A stretch of DNA of 36,298 bases from Pseudomonas sp. CFBP 13711 (GCF_014842265.1 NZ_JACYVI010000023.1:1-36298); one strand, 5' to 3'; positions 1-9,128 are shown, numbered from the stretch's first letter. Made by a program: numbers and translations. The notes: generated by a model from the letters alone, not told the origin.

Positions 1-461
1 CCTTCGACTTCTGCGCTGATGAAGTTTCCGACTCAGCGGGCTCTTACCTGAGTCACGCAAGGTGACTTGGGCAGACGCTTACTGTTCACGAACAGAGGAG
101 CACGCGTAAACCGCTCGGCATTGCATCGGCTTCATAGGTGCATGTATCTACCGAACTTAGCGTCTTGTGTAGCTAGCGACTATGCCGTAACCGCGTATAG
201 GCCCATGAGAACCATTCATGAGTGGTTTATGACGCAGTTTAAGCACAAGATGATTGGGCAAAAGTGTCGGGCGCGATGGAGTGATTTGCCAATCTGGACA
301 CTCCCAGAACACGATATATATTGAGAGAAAACCACCTAGTTAGGATTACTCAAACGTCGCTAGGCATGGCGCGCTGTCGCTTAGAGCAATCTGTTCCGTG
401 TCGGCGATCGAGCGATACGATTGCGGCATAGGGCTATCTCTAAGTGCAGGTACCTACACCG
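1..461. other. No recognisable gene at the left edge
   Basis: Short open frames exist here, the longest about 85 codons on the plus strand ending near 324. None has a convincing ribosome binding site, family motif or sensible composition. I see no RNA gene. This is probably decayed intergenic DNA. Confidence 0.5.
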
Positions 462-521
462 ATTCTAGGCCGAACAGCGTTGCGCATTTCTTCTTCGGTC
501 AGTTTGGTGCCCGTGCGGTAA
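462..521 (-). pseudogene. Relic of the N-terminus of the 'LTEEEMR' small protein
   Basis: Read on the minus strand this encodes KLTEEEMRNAV, matching QLTEEEMRQAL at the start of the intact small gene at 11958-12296. The DNA also aligns around the position of its start codon, but the ATG is lost (ACG here) and a one-base deletion shifts the frame after about 12 codons. Nothing of the C-terminal part follows. I read it as a fragment of a second copy. The function of the family is unknown to me. Confidence 0.6.
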
Positions 522-585
522 ATTTCGATTTAACGTAAATCCCGTTCTCCGCGGCTAGTAACTGGCAAAGGCCTTGAGGTCGAGC

Positions 586-615
586 GGCTGCTTTGGGTCG
601 ATAGCGGACGGTCAG
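586..615. repeat. Dispersed intergenic motif, copy A
   Basis: The core tttgggtcgatagc recurs at 15889-15917, and in diverged form at 18534-18560. The related ggctgctttggg begins the hairpin at 16101. All copies are outside genes. This one sits just after the stop of the DUF3325 gene. It may be a degraded small interspersed element. No protein is implied. Confidence 0.45.
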
Positions 616-631
616 TGCAGCGTCAAACCTC

Positions 632-970
632 TCAAAAAGAAAACTCGATGGTCACAGCCGTTAAGAACACCGTCACCGCTGTCTTCCCGGCCAGCGAAAT
701 GAAACGCGGGAAATAAGCCAATCCCACGCTAATAGTGCAGCTCAACACCGCGAATGTGCAGAACCACATGACCCATGATCGGCCATCTGGCGCACTCGCT
801 ATACAAAAGAGTAACGATCCCGCAATGCCAGTGAACCCCAACCAACGCAACGCCCGCTGGCTGGGCCATATCGGTCGGTTGTTAAAGACGTCACGGTAGT
901 GTCTGTTTAGCGACAGGCACAAGGCCGTCAGGGCCGCGTATAGCAAAGCGCTCCATGTCAGCAGGCTCAT
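632..970 (-). CDS. DUF3325 small inner-membrane protein
   Basis: This 112-aa protein is very hydrophobic. About four membrane segments are visible, starting with SLLTWSALLYAALTALCLSL. The length and the NRHYRD and LRWLGF motifs fit the DUF3325 family, which is found beside PepSY and DUF3649 genes in siderophore-uptake loci. The start was chosen because this ATG overlaps the stop of the preceding PepSY gene as ATGA, so the two are translationally coupled. It is the last gene of the iron operon. Its role is not established; it probably assists handling of ferric siderophore or iron at the inner membrane. Confidence 0.75.
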   Translation of the reverse strand: MSLLTWSALLYAALTALCLSLNRHYRDVFNNRPIWPSQRALRWLGFTGIAGSLLFCIASAPDGRSWVMWFCTFAVLSCTISVGLAYFPRFISLAGKTAVTVFLTAVTIEFSF

Positions 971-2487
971 GAATGCCTCTCGCTTCGGGGGGGCCTTGAA
1001 CCCGGCGCACGAGTTTGCGGTATGCACTGCTGCGCTGGTTGGTAGAGCCGCCAGGCCACAACCGCAAAACTCATTCCCAGCAGTCCGCAGACCAGGTTCA
1101 GCCCGTTTATTGGATTGGGACCTGTGAGGATATCGAGCACAGGTAAACCACCACACGTCAACGCACACAGCATTGCCTGCTCTCGCCAGGCATGTTGGGT
1201 CAACCGCATTTGAGCGTGCAGTAGCGTTAGCAGCCAGGTGCAGAAAAAGGCCTGTATTTCACGAATATCCCGAGCGGGCATATCGCCGGGCAGTAGCCGG
1301 TTGGCCCAGAGAAACGCAGCCATCGCCGTGGGCAGTCCGAGCATTGCCGCGATGTTCAGGCCTTCAATATGCCGATAGACCCCACGCCTTGAATTGCCTC
1401 TGCGTTTGACCACCCACAGCTGCAGCCCTGTGGCAATCATCGCGCAGCCGCCCAGCCCACTGAGAAATAACAACACACGCAACAGCGGATCGGCGAAATG
1501 CGCCAAGTGCAGCCCGTACATCACACCGTAGAAAGCCTTGACGGGCCCCGTTGACGGATTCGTGCCGACCCACTCACCACCCACGCCGTCCAGCACCAGC
1601 CGTTGCGGCTGCGATGAGACGTGATCCAGTGTGTCCCTGAACAGCTCGACGCGGGCATTGACGGCTCCCGGCGCAGTGATCGACACACGAGCAATATGCT
1701 CTTGACCCCAATGCTGCCGGGCTTGCTGAATGAGGGTTTCGGGCGAGGCCAAAACGGCCCTCCCGAGCGCCGGCACCTGCGGCGCACTGAAGTCGCGAAT
1801 GTCACGAAAGAACGCTGCGCGATCGGGGCCATAGACCAGATCGACGCCCCACGGGATGTACATGAACATCAAGGTGATCAGCCCGGTGTAGGTGATCACT
1901 GCATGGAACGGCAGCGCTAACACACTCAAAGTATTGTGCGCATCGAGCCAAGAGCGCTGGCCCTTGCCTGCCCTGAAGGTGAAGAAGTCCTTGAAGATGC
2001 GCCGATGGATAATCACGCCATTGACGATGGCGATGAGCATGGCCATGCTGGCAACGCCAACGATCCAGCGGCCGATCTGCGACGGCAGGCTGAGCTGAAA
2101 ATGAAACCCGTAAAAGAAGTCTCCGCCAAAGGTTTTGCGCGGGGTTAGCGTCCGCGCGGAGGCTGGATCAAGCCACTCGCTGTTGTAACGCCGCTCCCCT
2201 GCACCTTGCCACATGACCTGAGTCACAGGCAGACGCGTCGTGGGCAGATCAATCAGCCAGGAAGCGGCATCCGGCGCACACTGCTCCAACCAGTCCATCG
2301 CTTGTTTGAGTGAAGCGGCCTCGCTGATCGGCGCCGAGGGCCGAATTTCCGGGTGCATCCAGGCGGTGATTTCACTGCGGTAATAGCTGGCAGTGCCGGT
2401 CATGAAAATAGCCAGCAACAGCCAGCCGACAACCAGCCCCGACCAGGTGTGCAGCCAAGCCATGCTTTGACGCAATCCTTCTTTCAT
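967..2487 (-). CDS. PepSY-associated TM-helix protein (putative ferric-siderophore reductase)
   Basis: The protein is about 506 aa. It opens with a membrane helix (HTWSGLVVGWLLLAIFMTG), followed by a periplasmic PepSY-like region, further helices near residues 145-165 and 195-220, and several C-terminal helices. Conserved histidines lie in or next to helices, for example HTWSG, DAHNTLS and LPFHAV, as expected for heme- or metal-binding PepSY_TM proteins. In pseudomonads, relatives such as FoxB and FpvG act in periplasmic reduction or release of iron from siderophores, so I infer the same here. Its ATG overlaps the upstream TGA by one base (TGATG); a GTG three bases earlier is possible. It lies between the DUF3649 and DUF3325 genes in one operon. 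Confidence 0.85.
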   Translation of the reverse strand: MKEGLRQSMAWLHTWSGLVVGWLLLAIFMTGTASYYRSEITAWMHPEIRPSAPISEAASLKQAMDWLEQCAPDAASWLIDLPTTRLPVTQVMWQGAGERRYNSEWLDPASARTLTPRKTFGGDFFYGFHFQLSLPSQIGRWIVGVASMAMLIAIVNGVIIHRRIFKDFFTFRAGKGQRSWLDAHNTLSVLALPFHAVITYTGLITLMFMYIPWGVDLVYGPDRAAFFRDIRDFSAPQVPALGRAVLASPETLIQQARQHWGQEHIARVSITAPGAVNARVELFRDTLDHVSSQPQRLVLDGVGGEWVGTNPSTGPVKAFYGVMYGLHLAHFADPLLRVLLFLSGLGGCAMIATGLQLWVVKRRGNSRRGVYRHIEGLNIAAMLGLPTAMAAFLWANRLLPGDMPARDIREIQAFFCTWLLTLLHAQMRLTQHAWREQAMLCALTCGGLPVLDILTGPNPINGLNLVCGLLGMSFAVVAWRLYQPAQQCIPQTRAPGSRPPRSERHS

Positions 2488-2813
2488 CACGCATCACCGG
2501 GCAGGGAGACGGCGGACAACCACCCATAGACGCCCCCGAGCAGCAACATCGCGGCAAGCAGCCCCAGCCAGGCGCGCCTGGCCGAGCGTGCCGCGAAAAC
2601 CCATATGGCTGCAAGGCACAGAATCAGGAAGGCAGGCAACGTCGCTGCCAACACGGTCTCGGCGCGAGGCTGTAACACGACAAGGGGCAACCCGATGGCC
2701 AGGCAGGCGGTGAACAGCGCGGTGACGGCGTACCCGCCTATCACCGCTGCGAGGATTCTTGAGAATACCCCTAACCTATAGCGAACGGACAGCTGGGGCC
2801 TGCCATGCCTCAC
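2487..2813 (-). CDS. DUF3649 small membrane protein of the iron operon
   Basis: This protein of about 108 aa has three hydrophobic helices (AVIGGYAVTALFTACLAIGL, then ATLPAFLILCLAAIWVFA, then LGLLAAMLLLGGVYGW). The opening RYRLGVFSRILAAVIGGY is typical of DUF3649 proteins found next to siderophore receptors. No in-frame ATG exists near the family N-terminus. I chose a GTG overlapping the receptor stop (GTGA); the GTG one codon upstream is equally possible. It is tightly coupled to the receptor upstream and the PepSY gene downstream. The biochemical role is unknown; it is probably an accessory to iron transfer across the inner membrane. Confidence 0.75.
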   Translation of the reverse strand: MRHGRPQLSVRYRLGVFSRILAAVIGGYAVTALFTACLAIGLPLVVLQPRAETVLAATLPAFLILCLAAIWVFAARSARRAWLGLLAAMLLLGGVYGWLSAVSLPGDA

Positions 2814-5197
2814 CACTGGTAGCTCACAGAGCCGATGACACTGCGCTCGTCGCCGTAGCGGCACGAGGTATTGCACGACAGGTACGACTCATTGGTCAGG
2901 TTCTGGGCCTTGGCAGTCAACTGCCAATGGTCGTCGATGTCATAGCTGGCCCGTGCATCAAAGCGGGTGTAGGCCGGGATCTTGCGATCAGTGACGGTCG
3001 GTGTGGTGCGGGTGGTACCGGTGTACAATGCGCCCACGCCGATCTTGACCTGCGGCAGACCGAACGCAGCCAGACGATAGTCCGTCCAGAGCGAGGCGTT
3101 GTGGTAAGGCACCCCTTCAAGGCGTTTGCCAATGTTGGTGACGACGTTATCTTCCAAGACATGCGCGTCGGTATAGCTGTAGCTGGCCGTCATGCTCACG
3201 GTGTCAGTCAGGTCGGTCTTGGCTTCGAGTTCCAGCCCCTTGGAGCGGCTTTTGCCATACTGCTCGTACTGCGCGGTCAGGGCGTTGTAGGTGATCGCGT
3301 TGGTCTGTGTCAGCTCGTAGACCGCCGCGCTGAGCACCGTGTTGCTGCCCGGTGGCTGGTAGCGAATGCCGACCTCGTATTGCTCGCCTTCGATCGGGTC
3401 GAACGTCCCCGCGACGCCAGGGTTGGCAACATCGGCCGGCTGGAACGACTGGCTATAGCTGACATAGGGCGCTACGCCGTTATCGAACAGGTACAACAGC
3501 GCGATACGGCCGGTAGGTTTCTGGTCACTGCGTGGCGTACGGTCGCCATTGACGAAGGAATAATTACGGCTTTCTGCCCAGTCCTGGCGACCACCCAACA
3601 GAAACACCCAATGATCGTCAAAGGTGATCTGGTCTTGAAGGTAGAGACCCACCTGACGGCTGTGGATATCCCACCCGGATTCGGGTGCGGTGTTCGCCCC
3701 TACCCCGGTGTAGGCAAGGGTCGAGAGGTTCAGGCGGGGAGCAAGTTGCGCCACTGTGGCGCTGATGTGGCGATGGGTGTCGTAGGTCTTGTGGTAGTAG
3801 TCCACACCCGCCAGTAGTGTGTGGCGCCAGCGGCCCGCGTCGATCTTCCATTCAACGTTGTTGTCGCTGGTCCAGCCGGTGGAGGTTTCTTCACGTTCGC
3901 TGTAACGGCGGTTCAACGTGTTACCGGAAATGCTGAACGGCAACAGGTAGTTCCAGGAAACCCTGGATTGGTAGTAGCGCAGGGCGTGACGTACTTTGAG
4001 CGTGTCGCTAAAGCTGTGTTCGAACACGTAGCCCAATGTATCGATGCGGCTGTTGAAATGATCGTAACCGGGCTCGCCCACAAAATCGTCGCGCCCGATC
4101 TTGCGTCCAGGGTTTGGACTGTAGGTGGTCATGGCGTAAGTTAGCGGCGGCGTCAGCCCGGTGAGTGCTTCGGTGTGGCTGGCGAGCACAGTGAGAGAGG
4201 TATCGTCGTTCGGCTTCCAGGTGAAAGAGGGTGCGATGTAGCGCTTGTCGTCGCGAATGTGGTCTACCTGCGTGTCAGCGTCGCGCCACAGGCCGTCGAG
4301 CCGATAGGAGAATTCACCCTGTTCATCCAGCGGGCCGGCCAGGTCGAAGGTGTACTGCTTGCGATCATGGCTACCGTATTCGACGCCGACCCGATGCAAC
4401 GGGGTATCGGTGGGCCGCTTGCTTACGGCGTTGATCATGCCTCCCGGCGACAGCTGCCCGTACAGCACAGACGAAGCGCCCTTGAGCACTTCGGCGCGCT
4501 CCAAACCAAACGGCTCGATGCCGCCATCGTAGACGCTGGACTGCAATTTCATGCCGTCGAGCAGAATACCGCCAGTCCCGGAGCCAACGTTGAAACCGCG
4601 CAAGGTGTAATCGTCCGCCACCCGGCTGAAACCATTGGGCTGGCTTACAAACCCTGGCGTGTAGCCCAAGGCATCTGCCAAGGTGTCACTCTTGCGGTCG
4701 TCCATTTCGGCGCGGGTAACTACGGAAATCGATTGCGGCGTCTCAATCAGTGGCGTGTCGGTCTTGGTCGCACTGGCGGCACGTTTGGCCACATAGCCAT
4801 AGACCGGACCGTAAGCCGATTCCTGATCGGACACTGCATCGATGTTCGACACACCTAACATCAGCGCACCGGTTTCCGGCTGCACGCTCAGCGCGCCGCT
4901 GCCACTAATCAAAAGCGACAGTCCGCTGCCCTGCAGTGCCTGCTCGACGGCCTGCTCTGCTGTCAGTTGGCCGGAAACTCCATGGGCCTGTCGCCCTCTG
5001 ACGTCATCCGGCAGGAACACCACCTGACGACCACTGCGCTGACCGATCGCGATCAGCGTCGCCTCCAGAGGACCTGCGAGCAAGGCGTACATCTGGCGTC
5101 CCGCCGCGCTGACCGGCTCTGCAGCAAAAATGATGTTTACAGGCGTAACGACAATGCTGACAGCAATGGCCAAAGGGCAAAGGAACTGAGGACGCAT
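2810..5197 (-). CDS. TonB-dependent ferric-siderophore receptor with signalling domain (FecA/FoxA type)
   Basis: This 795-aa protein has a signal peptide of about 25 residues ending near IIFAA. A secretin/TonB short N-terminal (STN) domain covers roughly residues 40-110. The plug contains IETPQSISVVTRAEMDDR and later YTLRGFNVGSGTGGILLDG. The C-terminal beta-barrel ends in SVSYQW, with the usual terminal aromatic residue. Two Cys in YLSCNTSCRYGDER precede the last strand, as in FoxA/FiuA-like hydroxamate receptors. The STN domain and the adjacent sigma/FecR pair indicate cell-surface signalling: ligand binding is relayed by the STN to FecR and on to the sigma factor. The start has GGAG upstream. 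The substrate is not determinable from sequence; a xenosiderophore is likely. Confidence 0.92.
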   Translation of the reverse strand: MRPQFLCPLAIAVSIVVTPVNIIFAAEPVSAAGRQMYALLAGPLEATLIAIGQRSGRQVVFLPDDVRGRQAHGVSGQLTAEQAVEQALQGSGLSLLISGSGALSVQPETGALMLGVSNIDAVSDQESAYGPVYGYVAKRAASATKTDTPLIETPQSISVVTRAEMDDRKSDTLADALGYTPGFVSQPNGFSRVADDYTLRGFNVGSGTGGILLDGMKLQSSVYDGGIEPFGLERAEVLKGASSVLYGQLSPGGMINAVSKRPTDTPLHRVGVEYGSHDRKQYTFDLAGPLDEQGEFSYRLDGLWRDADTQVDHIRDDKRYIAPSFTWKPNDDTSLTVLASHTEALTGLTPPLTYAMTTYSPNPGRKIGRDDFVGEPGYDHFNSRIDTLGYVFEHSFSDTLKVRHALRYYQSRVSWNYLLPFSISGNTLNRRYSEREETSTGWTSDNNVEWKIDAGRWRHTLLAGVDYYHKTYDTHRHISATVAQLAPRLNLSTLAYTGVGANTAPESGWDIHSRQVGLYLQDQITFDDHWVFLLGGRQDWAESRNYSFVNGDRTPRSDQKPTGRIALLYLFDNGVAPYVSYSQSFQPADVANPGVAGTFDPIEGEQYEVGIRYQPPGSNTVLSAAVYELTQTNAITYNALTAQYEQYGKSRSKGLELEAKTDLTDTVSMTASYSYTDAHVLEDNVVTNIGKRLEGVPYHNASLWTDYRLAAFGLPQVKIGVGALYTGTTRTTPTVTDRKIPAYTRFDARASYDIDDHWQLTAKAQNLTNESYLSCNTSCRYGDERSVIGSVSYQW

Positions 5198-5315
5198 GGG
5201 TGAATGACTCTCCGGTGTCAGGACAGAACAGCTGCAAACGGCGCAGCACTGTCTTGCTTGTGCGATGAGCCAGCGAAATATTAAGAGCCTATTGAAAAAT
5301 TTTTTCTTGCGGACC
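5198..5315 (-). promoter_or_regulatory. Intergenic region probably carrying the ECF-sigma-dependent receptor promoter
   Basis: The 118-base gap between the FecR-like gene and the receptor contains, on the minus strand, a run reading GCAAGAAAAAATTTTTC. A similar A-rich element lies in this position in many pseudomonad sigma/FecR/receptor loci, so a promoter recognised by the operon's own ECF sigma factor is plausible. No exact -35/-10 assignment is justified. Confidence 0.35.
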
Positions 5316-6257
5316 TCAGCTCAGGGACACACGGGTCCAGCCCCCCAGGAAATGCTCGACCCGCAGCGGCAACACATCAGCCATTGCAGCCAGCGCCTGT
5401 TCACTTTGATCGAGGCTGAACACGCCGGAGATTTTCAGTCGCGCAGCTTTGGGGCTGAGGGTCAACACGCCTCGGTGATAAGGTCGCAACGCCTCGATGA
5501 CCGTTGCCAGCGTCTGGTCGTGAGACTCCAGCATGCCCTGCGACCACGCTGAAGCACTGTTCGCGGACCTGCCGATCGGCTCGATACCTCTGCCGGTCAG
5601 CCGTACACCCTGCCCCTCTGCCAACGTCGCACCCGAGCCGTTGATGTGCGTTACCCGCAGGCTTTTCTTCAACGCCCAGATACGAGACTCCCCCGGCAAG
5701 AGCATCATCATGCAGCGTCCTTCGGCCATGCTCGCAGTACCCAGGCGAGAACACAGCCGCAGGGCATCCCGCTCGCTGGCCCGAACGTCGGCAATCACAC
5801 CGCCATCAAGCAATTCAACATCGCGCTTATGTGCCCCGAAACGCAGGTTCACTGCACTTTGCGCGTTGAGCAGCAGAGACGAACCGTCTGGCAGAGCGAT
5901 GCGTTCACGCTGGGCGGTGCCGGTACTCAAATCTGAGCGCAGTCCCGCCAGCCCCCTCCCCGGGCCGGTCAGACAATAACTGCCAGCTGCCAACCCGCAT
6001 AGCCCCAACGCCCCTCGCAGAAAGGCACGACGACGAACCAGTCGGTCCTTGGCCAACATTCGGCCCGACACACCGTCAACGCCGGCAAATGTGGTCTGCA
6101 ACCGAAGCTGCAACTGTTGCCAGGCCTCTTGATGGTGTCGGTCGGCCGCAAGCCACTGCTCGAAAGACAGTTGCTGATGCGCATCGAAAAACCCGGAACG
6201 CTGATAGGCCATCCAGGCAATGGCTTCATCCACAGCAGCAGGCAGTACAGCAGTCAT
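5316..6257 (-). CDS. FecR-like transmembrane sigma regulator
   Basis: The protein has 313 aa, a normal FecR length. The N-terminal cytoplasmic part (residues 1-80) has the FecR pattern AIAWMAYQRSG, FEQWLAAD and HQEAWQQL. A single membrane helix follows near residues 82-105, preceded by RRR. The periplasmic FecR domain includes ERIALPDGSSLLLNAQSAV, and the C-terminal part (SGVFSLDQSEQALAAMADVL) resembles the region that contacts the receptor STN domain. It relays the receptor state to the ECF sigma factor. Its ATG overlaps the sigma stop as ATGA, so synthesis is coupled. Confidence 0.9.
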   Translation of the reverse strand: MTAVLPAAVDEAIAWMAYQRSGFFDAHQQLSFEQWLAADRHHQEAWQQLQLRLQTTFAGVDGVSGRMLAKDRLVRRRAFLRGALGLCGLAAGSYCLTGPGRGLAGLRSDLSTGTAQRERIALPDGSSLLLNAQSAVNLRFGAHKRDVELLDGGVIADVRASERDALRLCSRLGTASMAEGRCMMMLLPGESRIWALKKSLRVTHINGSGATLAEGQGVRLTGRGIEPIGRSANSASAWSQGMLESHDQTLATVIEALRPYHRGVLTLSPKAARLKISGVFSLDQSEQALAAMADVLPLRVEHFLGGWTRVSLS

Positions 6258-6781
6258 AGCCGCGCCTCGAAACAGGCACGCAGCCCCTGGATCACGTACT
6301 GATGAACACGCGGCACGGATACCCCCAGCTCGCGGCCGATTTCAAGGTAGGTCATGCCATCGAGCTGGCTGTACAGAAATGCCGCCCGGGCCCGGGACGA
6401 CAGTCCCTCAAGCATACGATCAATCTCGACCAAGGCTTCGACCGCGAGCGCTTGCTGCTCTGCTGACGGGGCAAACTGCTCAGGCTCGCCAGCCAAAGTC
6501 TCCAGATAGGCACGCTCCAGATCGCGGCGGCGCCAACTGGCGTACATCAAGCGCTTGGCAATGGTCGTTAAAAGTGCTCGTGGCTCGCGAATCGAATGTG
6601 GATCATCCAGTGCTACCACGTGGGCAAAGGTTTCGGACGCCATGTCCGCGGCATCGCTCGGGCAACCCAATCGCGCCCGCAACCGGTCGAACAACCACCC
6701 ATGGTGATCGCCGAACAGCTGATGGAGCAGGCTTTGGCGGGCGGTCAACTTGGCGCAAGCGACACTGGAATTGACTGCCAT
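6254..6781 (-). CDS. FecI-like ECF sigma factor (iron starvation type)
   Basis: The protein is about 175 aa. Region 2 is visible as LFDRLRARLGCPSDAADMAS, and region 4 as GLSSRARAAFLYSQLDGMTY followed by the helix-turn-helix IGRELGVSVPRVHQYV. The family is the group of iron-starvation sigma factors paired with FecR. It should direct RNA polymerase to the receptor promoter when the ferric siderophore is bound. I chose the ATG at 6781, which gives a family-like N-terminus (MAVNSSVACAKLT); an in-frame GTG four codons upstream also exists and neither has a strong ribosome binding site. A Fur-like box lies about 16-30 bases upstream. Confidence 0.9.
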   Translation of the reverse strand: MAVNSSVACAKLTARQSLLHQLFGDHHGWLFDRLRARLGCPSDAADMASETFAHVVALDDPHSIREPRALLTTIAKRLMYASWRRRDLERAYLETLAGEPEQFAPSAEQQALAVEALVEIDRMLEGLSSRARAAFLYSQLDGMTYLEIGRELGVSVPRVHQYVIQGLRACFEARL

Positions 6782-6796
6782 CGAAAAGATCACTAA

Positions 6797-6811
6797 TGGA
6801 AATGGTTCTCA
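6797..6811 (-). promoter_or_regulatory. Putative Fur box upstream of the ECF sigma gene
   Basis: On the minus strand the site reads TGAGAACCATTTCCA. It matches the 7-1-7 Fur pattern TGATAATnATTATCA at 10 of 14 positions by eye. Its place just upstream of an iron-starvation sigma gene is where Fur normally acts in pseudomonads. Repression by Fur-Fe(II) is inferred, not shown. Confidence 0.45.
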
Positions 6812-7485
6812 ATTCTGTCAAACCCACTCTGCTCTCGCAATAAAAGTCACTGGCAGGACAGAAAAAGACCGCCCAGATTGGCGGCGATACCGAGATTTGC
6901 TATCGCCTGACGACAATTTCGGACACCACAACAGGAGTTGGTCGGTCCACGCCGTGGACTCTGCCATGAACGCCCGCTAGAAAGAGTACCAAGTGCTAGA
7001 GCGGCGAAAGCTTTATCACCAGCAGAACCACCAGTTGGGTGTTTATATCCTCCATGTTGACGCTCTACTTGTAAAATCATGCCAAAAGGCAGCTTGACAT
7101 AAACGATGGGCACCGCTGGTTAAACCGGTCTGCATCTTGCGTGATTAATTTCCCTGAGCAACGCCTGAGTTGCCGCCGCCTTCGCCACGTTTGAGCACTC
7201 GGCGATGGGTGGACGGCACCACATAGACCAGCAAAAATGTCAATCGTGCTGTGCATAAGCCTTATACATCGGTTTGATCACGCGCTCTTGCGTCTTTTTC
7301 TGTGTTCGTAGAGGGCCTGCATGCTGTCAATAAAGCGCGATCGCTTATTATGTCATTGCGTTTAGTTGCCGGGCGGATCGTGTCGCCTGTTAAGAGAGGA
7401 GAGGCATACCCTAGTGCCGAAATACCCCTTGCGTGTCGATCACCTTGATGGCTAGAGTTGGGCGCCGAAAACCGCAGGTAACGCA
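6812..7485. other. Intergenic stretch with possible coding relics
   Basis: No intact gene is supported in these ~670 bases. On the minus strand, 7144-7257 encodes a 38-codon tail ending LLVYVVPSTHRRVLKRGEG and then a stop. The stretch 6970-7113 encodes IVYVKLPFGMILQVERQHGG in an open frame. Both look protein-like but have no credible start, and I do not recognise either family, so they may be decayed genes. The 3' half probably holds the promoter of the gene starting at 7486. Confidence 0.35.
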
Positions 7486-8046
7486 ATGGAACTGCTCGAT
7501 ATTTACCTCCCGCATTACCATTTTCGTGAGCGTCACGCCCTCGATATTTGCGCTACCGCTGCCCAAGTAATGCGGGCTGTCGAAAGCTACGATAGTACCG
7601 AAGATCGACTCGTTCGGGCGATGACCGCGTTGCGCGAGATGCCGCAGCGGTTAATTTGGAAGCTAGGTAATGCTCCCGCTCGCAATCGTCCGCCATTCAG
7701 TCTTGAAAACTTTACCAACCTTGGAACCATTCCTGATAAAGCTCTCGCATTAGGTCTGGCAGGGCGCTTCTGGAAGCTAGACTACGGCCAAGAAACCGTC
7801 CCGGATGCTGAAACTTTTAAGCATTTCGAACAGCCTGGCGCGGCGCGTCTAGTGCTCGGATTCAGCGCCACTGAACTTGGTGACGGTGTCACCCGTCTTG
7901 TGACGGAAACACGCGTGCAGTGCCTTGATGCCGCCGCCCTGCGCCAATTTCGCCTGTATTGGTACCTGATACGCCCCTTCAGCGGGCTGATTCGTAGACG
8001 TGCGCTTAAAGCCATCAAACGGGAAGTATGCGGGATTCATCGCTAA
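7486..8046 (+). CDS. Uncharacterised protein, possibly SRPBCC/START fold
   Basis: The protein has 186 aa. Its features are an N-terminal DIYLPHYHFRERHALDI, a basic middle part, a likely beta-rich core (RLVLGFSATELGDGVTRLVT, then ETRVQCLDAAALRQF) and an ending YWYLIRPFSGLIRRRALKAI. The last motif, an aromatic stretch followed by a long amphipathic basic helix, is common in SRPBCC/polyketide-cyclase-like proteins, so I suggest that fold with moderate confidence. There is no signal peptide or membrane helix. GCAGG lies about 8 bases before the ATG. It stands alone, with no operon partner downstream. Confidence 0.65.
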   Translation: MELLDIYLPHYHFRERHALDICATAAQVMRAVESYDSTEDRLVRAMTALREMPQRLIWKLGNAPARNRPPFSLENFTNLGTIPDKALALGLAGRFWKLDYGQETVPDAETFKHFEQPGAARLVLGFSATELGDGVTRLVTETRVQCLDAAALRQFRLYWYLIRPFSGLIRRRALKAIKREVCGIHR

Positions 8047-8214
8047 AATTCACCGCAACTTCGGAGGTATAGGGAACCGGCACTTCGAAGAATTTATAGC
8101 TGCCTTCATTCACTTATAAGATATCGCCGGCCGGCACGGTGCGCGGCTAACTCTTTTTCCTTAGTCGCGATGCTTGAGGCCCACTGAAAGCCTACAGTTG
8201 CGGGACTCAATACT

Positions 8215-8257
8215 TCCCAGCCTGAAAGGCCAGCAAGCCCGGTCCTTCAGGCTGGGA
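8215..8257. repeat. Inverted repeat, 12-bp perfect arms
   Basis: The arms tcccagcctgaa (8215-8226) and ttcaggctggga (8246-8257) are exact reverse complements separated by 19 bases. No T-run follows on either strand. It lies between the SRPBCC-like gene and the broken response regulator and may act as a factor-independent stop for the former or be an RNA structure. Confidence 0.5.
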
Positions 8258-8325
8258 CTTTGCCGGACGATCGTCAGCTTGACCTTGTGCGGAGACTCAG
8301 CCCGAGGAGGGTTAGAGGGGCTGTG

Positions 8326-8776
8326 ATGAGAAGTGACGATGTTGTAGGCGCCCGTCGGGATAAAATTCTGATCATTGAAGCTGGTTTGCCGAGACCTGGG
8401 ATTGGGACCCGTGCCCAACGGTGTTGGATTCGAGCGTATGACGCTGGTCATGGACATCCTGGAAGACCTCGGATACATGGCTATCGAGGCAGGTGACAGC
8501 GCAGCAGGGCTGAATGTACTCCAGTCAAATGCGCGTATCGATCTGCTGATCAGTGACGTTGGGCTACCAGGCGGGCTGAATGGCCGTCAGATGGTGGACG
8601 CAGGTCGCGTCTGCAGGCCAGACCTGAAGGTCTTGTTTATCACCGGTTATGCGGAAAATTCTGTCCTGGGAAGTGGTCGGCTGGCACCTGGTATGGCCGT
8701 GCTGACAAAACCGTTCTCCATCGAAGCCATGCGCTTACGCATCCACGCAATGGTCGAGAACGCCAATTTACCGTGA
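8326..8776 (+). pseudogene. Frame-broken response-regulator receiver protein
   Basis: From ATG 8326, preceded by AGAGGGG, one frame reads MRSDDVVGARRDKILIIE, the first strand of a receiver domain. From about 8434 a different frame reads MTLVMDILEDLGYMAIEAGD, then the phosphoacceptor strand LLISDVGLPGGLNGRQ, the Thr motif LFITGYAEN and the Lys motif VLTKPFS. So alpha1 onward is intact, but the acidic pair that should follow the first strand is missing, replaced by about 55 bases of unrelated sequence and a frame change. Related receivers sit at the C-terminus of hybrid histidine kinases. Without the acidic pocket it is unlikely to be phosphorylated. An alternative start in the second frame would give a truncated protein. 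Confidence 0.65.
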
Positions 8777-8915
8777 AAGCATTTTATCGAATGGCCTAAC
8801 TGATAAGTCATAGCGCCAAGGGGTAACTCACAAGCGTGGTTGAGCAGGCATGGCCGTCAATAACTGGCCGCTCTCAGCGGGCTTACATGCCACCTCTACA
8901 GCTAGCGCGAATACT

Positions 8916-9128
8916 GAACTCTAGCATTAAGGGCAATCGCGTCTGCCCGAGGGCATGCGCTTTATCTGCACACCGTTTCGTCATTACCCGCAATCCAGGC
9001 GACTTTGTTGCATTCAGCTCCGCCATCCTGCGCAGGGATGGAGCGCTGATATGCACCTGTTCCAGAAAGTATCGGGCGCGTCAGCGGCAAGGAAAATTAA
9101 TCTCACGCCCGCGCGTGGGAGGTGAGCA
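8916..9128. repeat. Left copy of a ~213-bp direct repeat
   Basis: It begins gaactctagcatta and ends gggaggtgagca. It is about nine-tenths identical by eye, with a few small indels, to 30851-31060 in the same orientation. It carries no convincing gene. A short palindromic section (acgcccgcgcgt) lies near its end. It is 100 bases upstream of the epimerase-like gene, so it may also hold part of that gene's promoter. Confidence 0.85.

Noticed and set aside
67..324. Plus-strand open frame of 85 codons at the left edge
   Set aside because: No ribosome binding site, no family features, uneven composition; more likely chance.
2759..3817. Plus-strand frame of 352 codons opposite the siderophore receptor
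   Set aside because: It is antisense to a clearly conserved TonB receptor and has no family features of its own.
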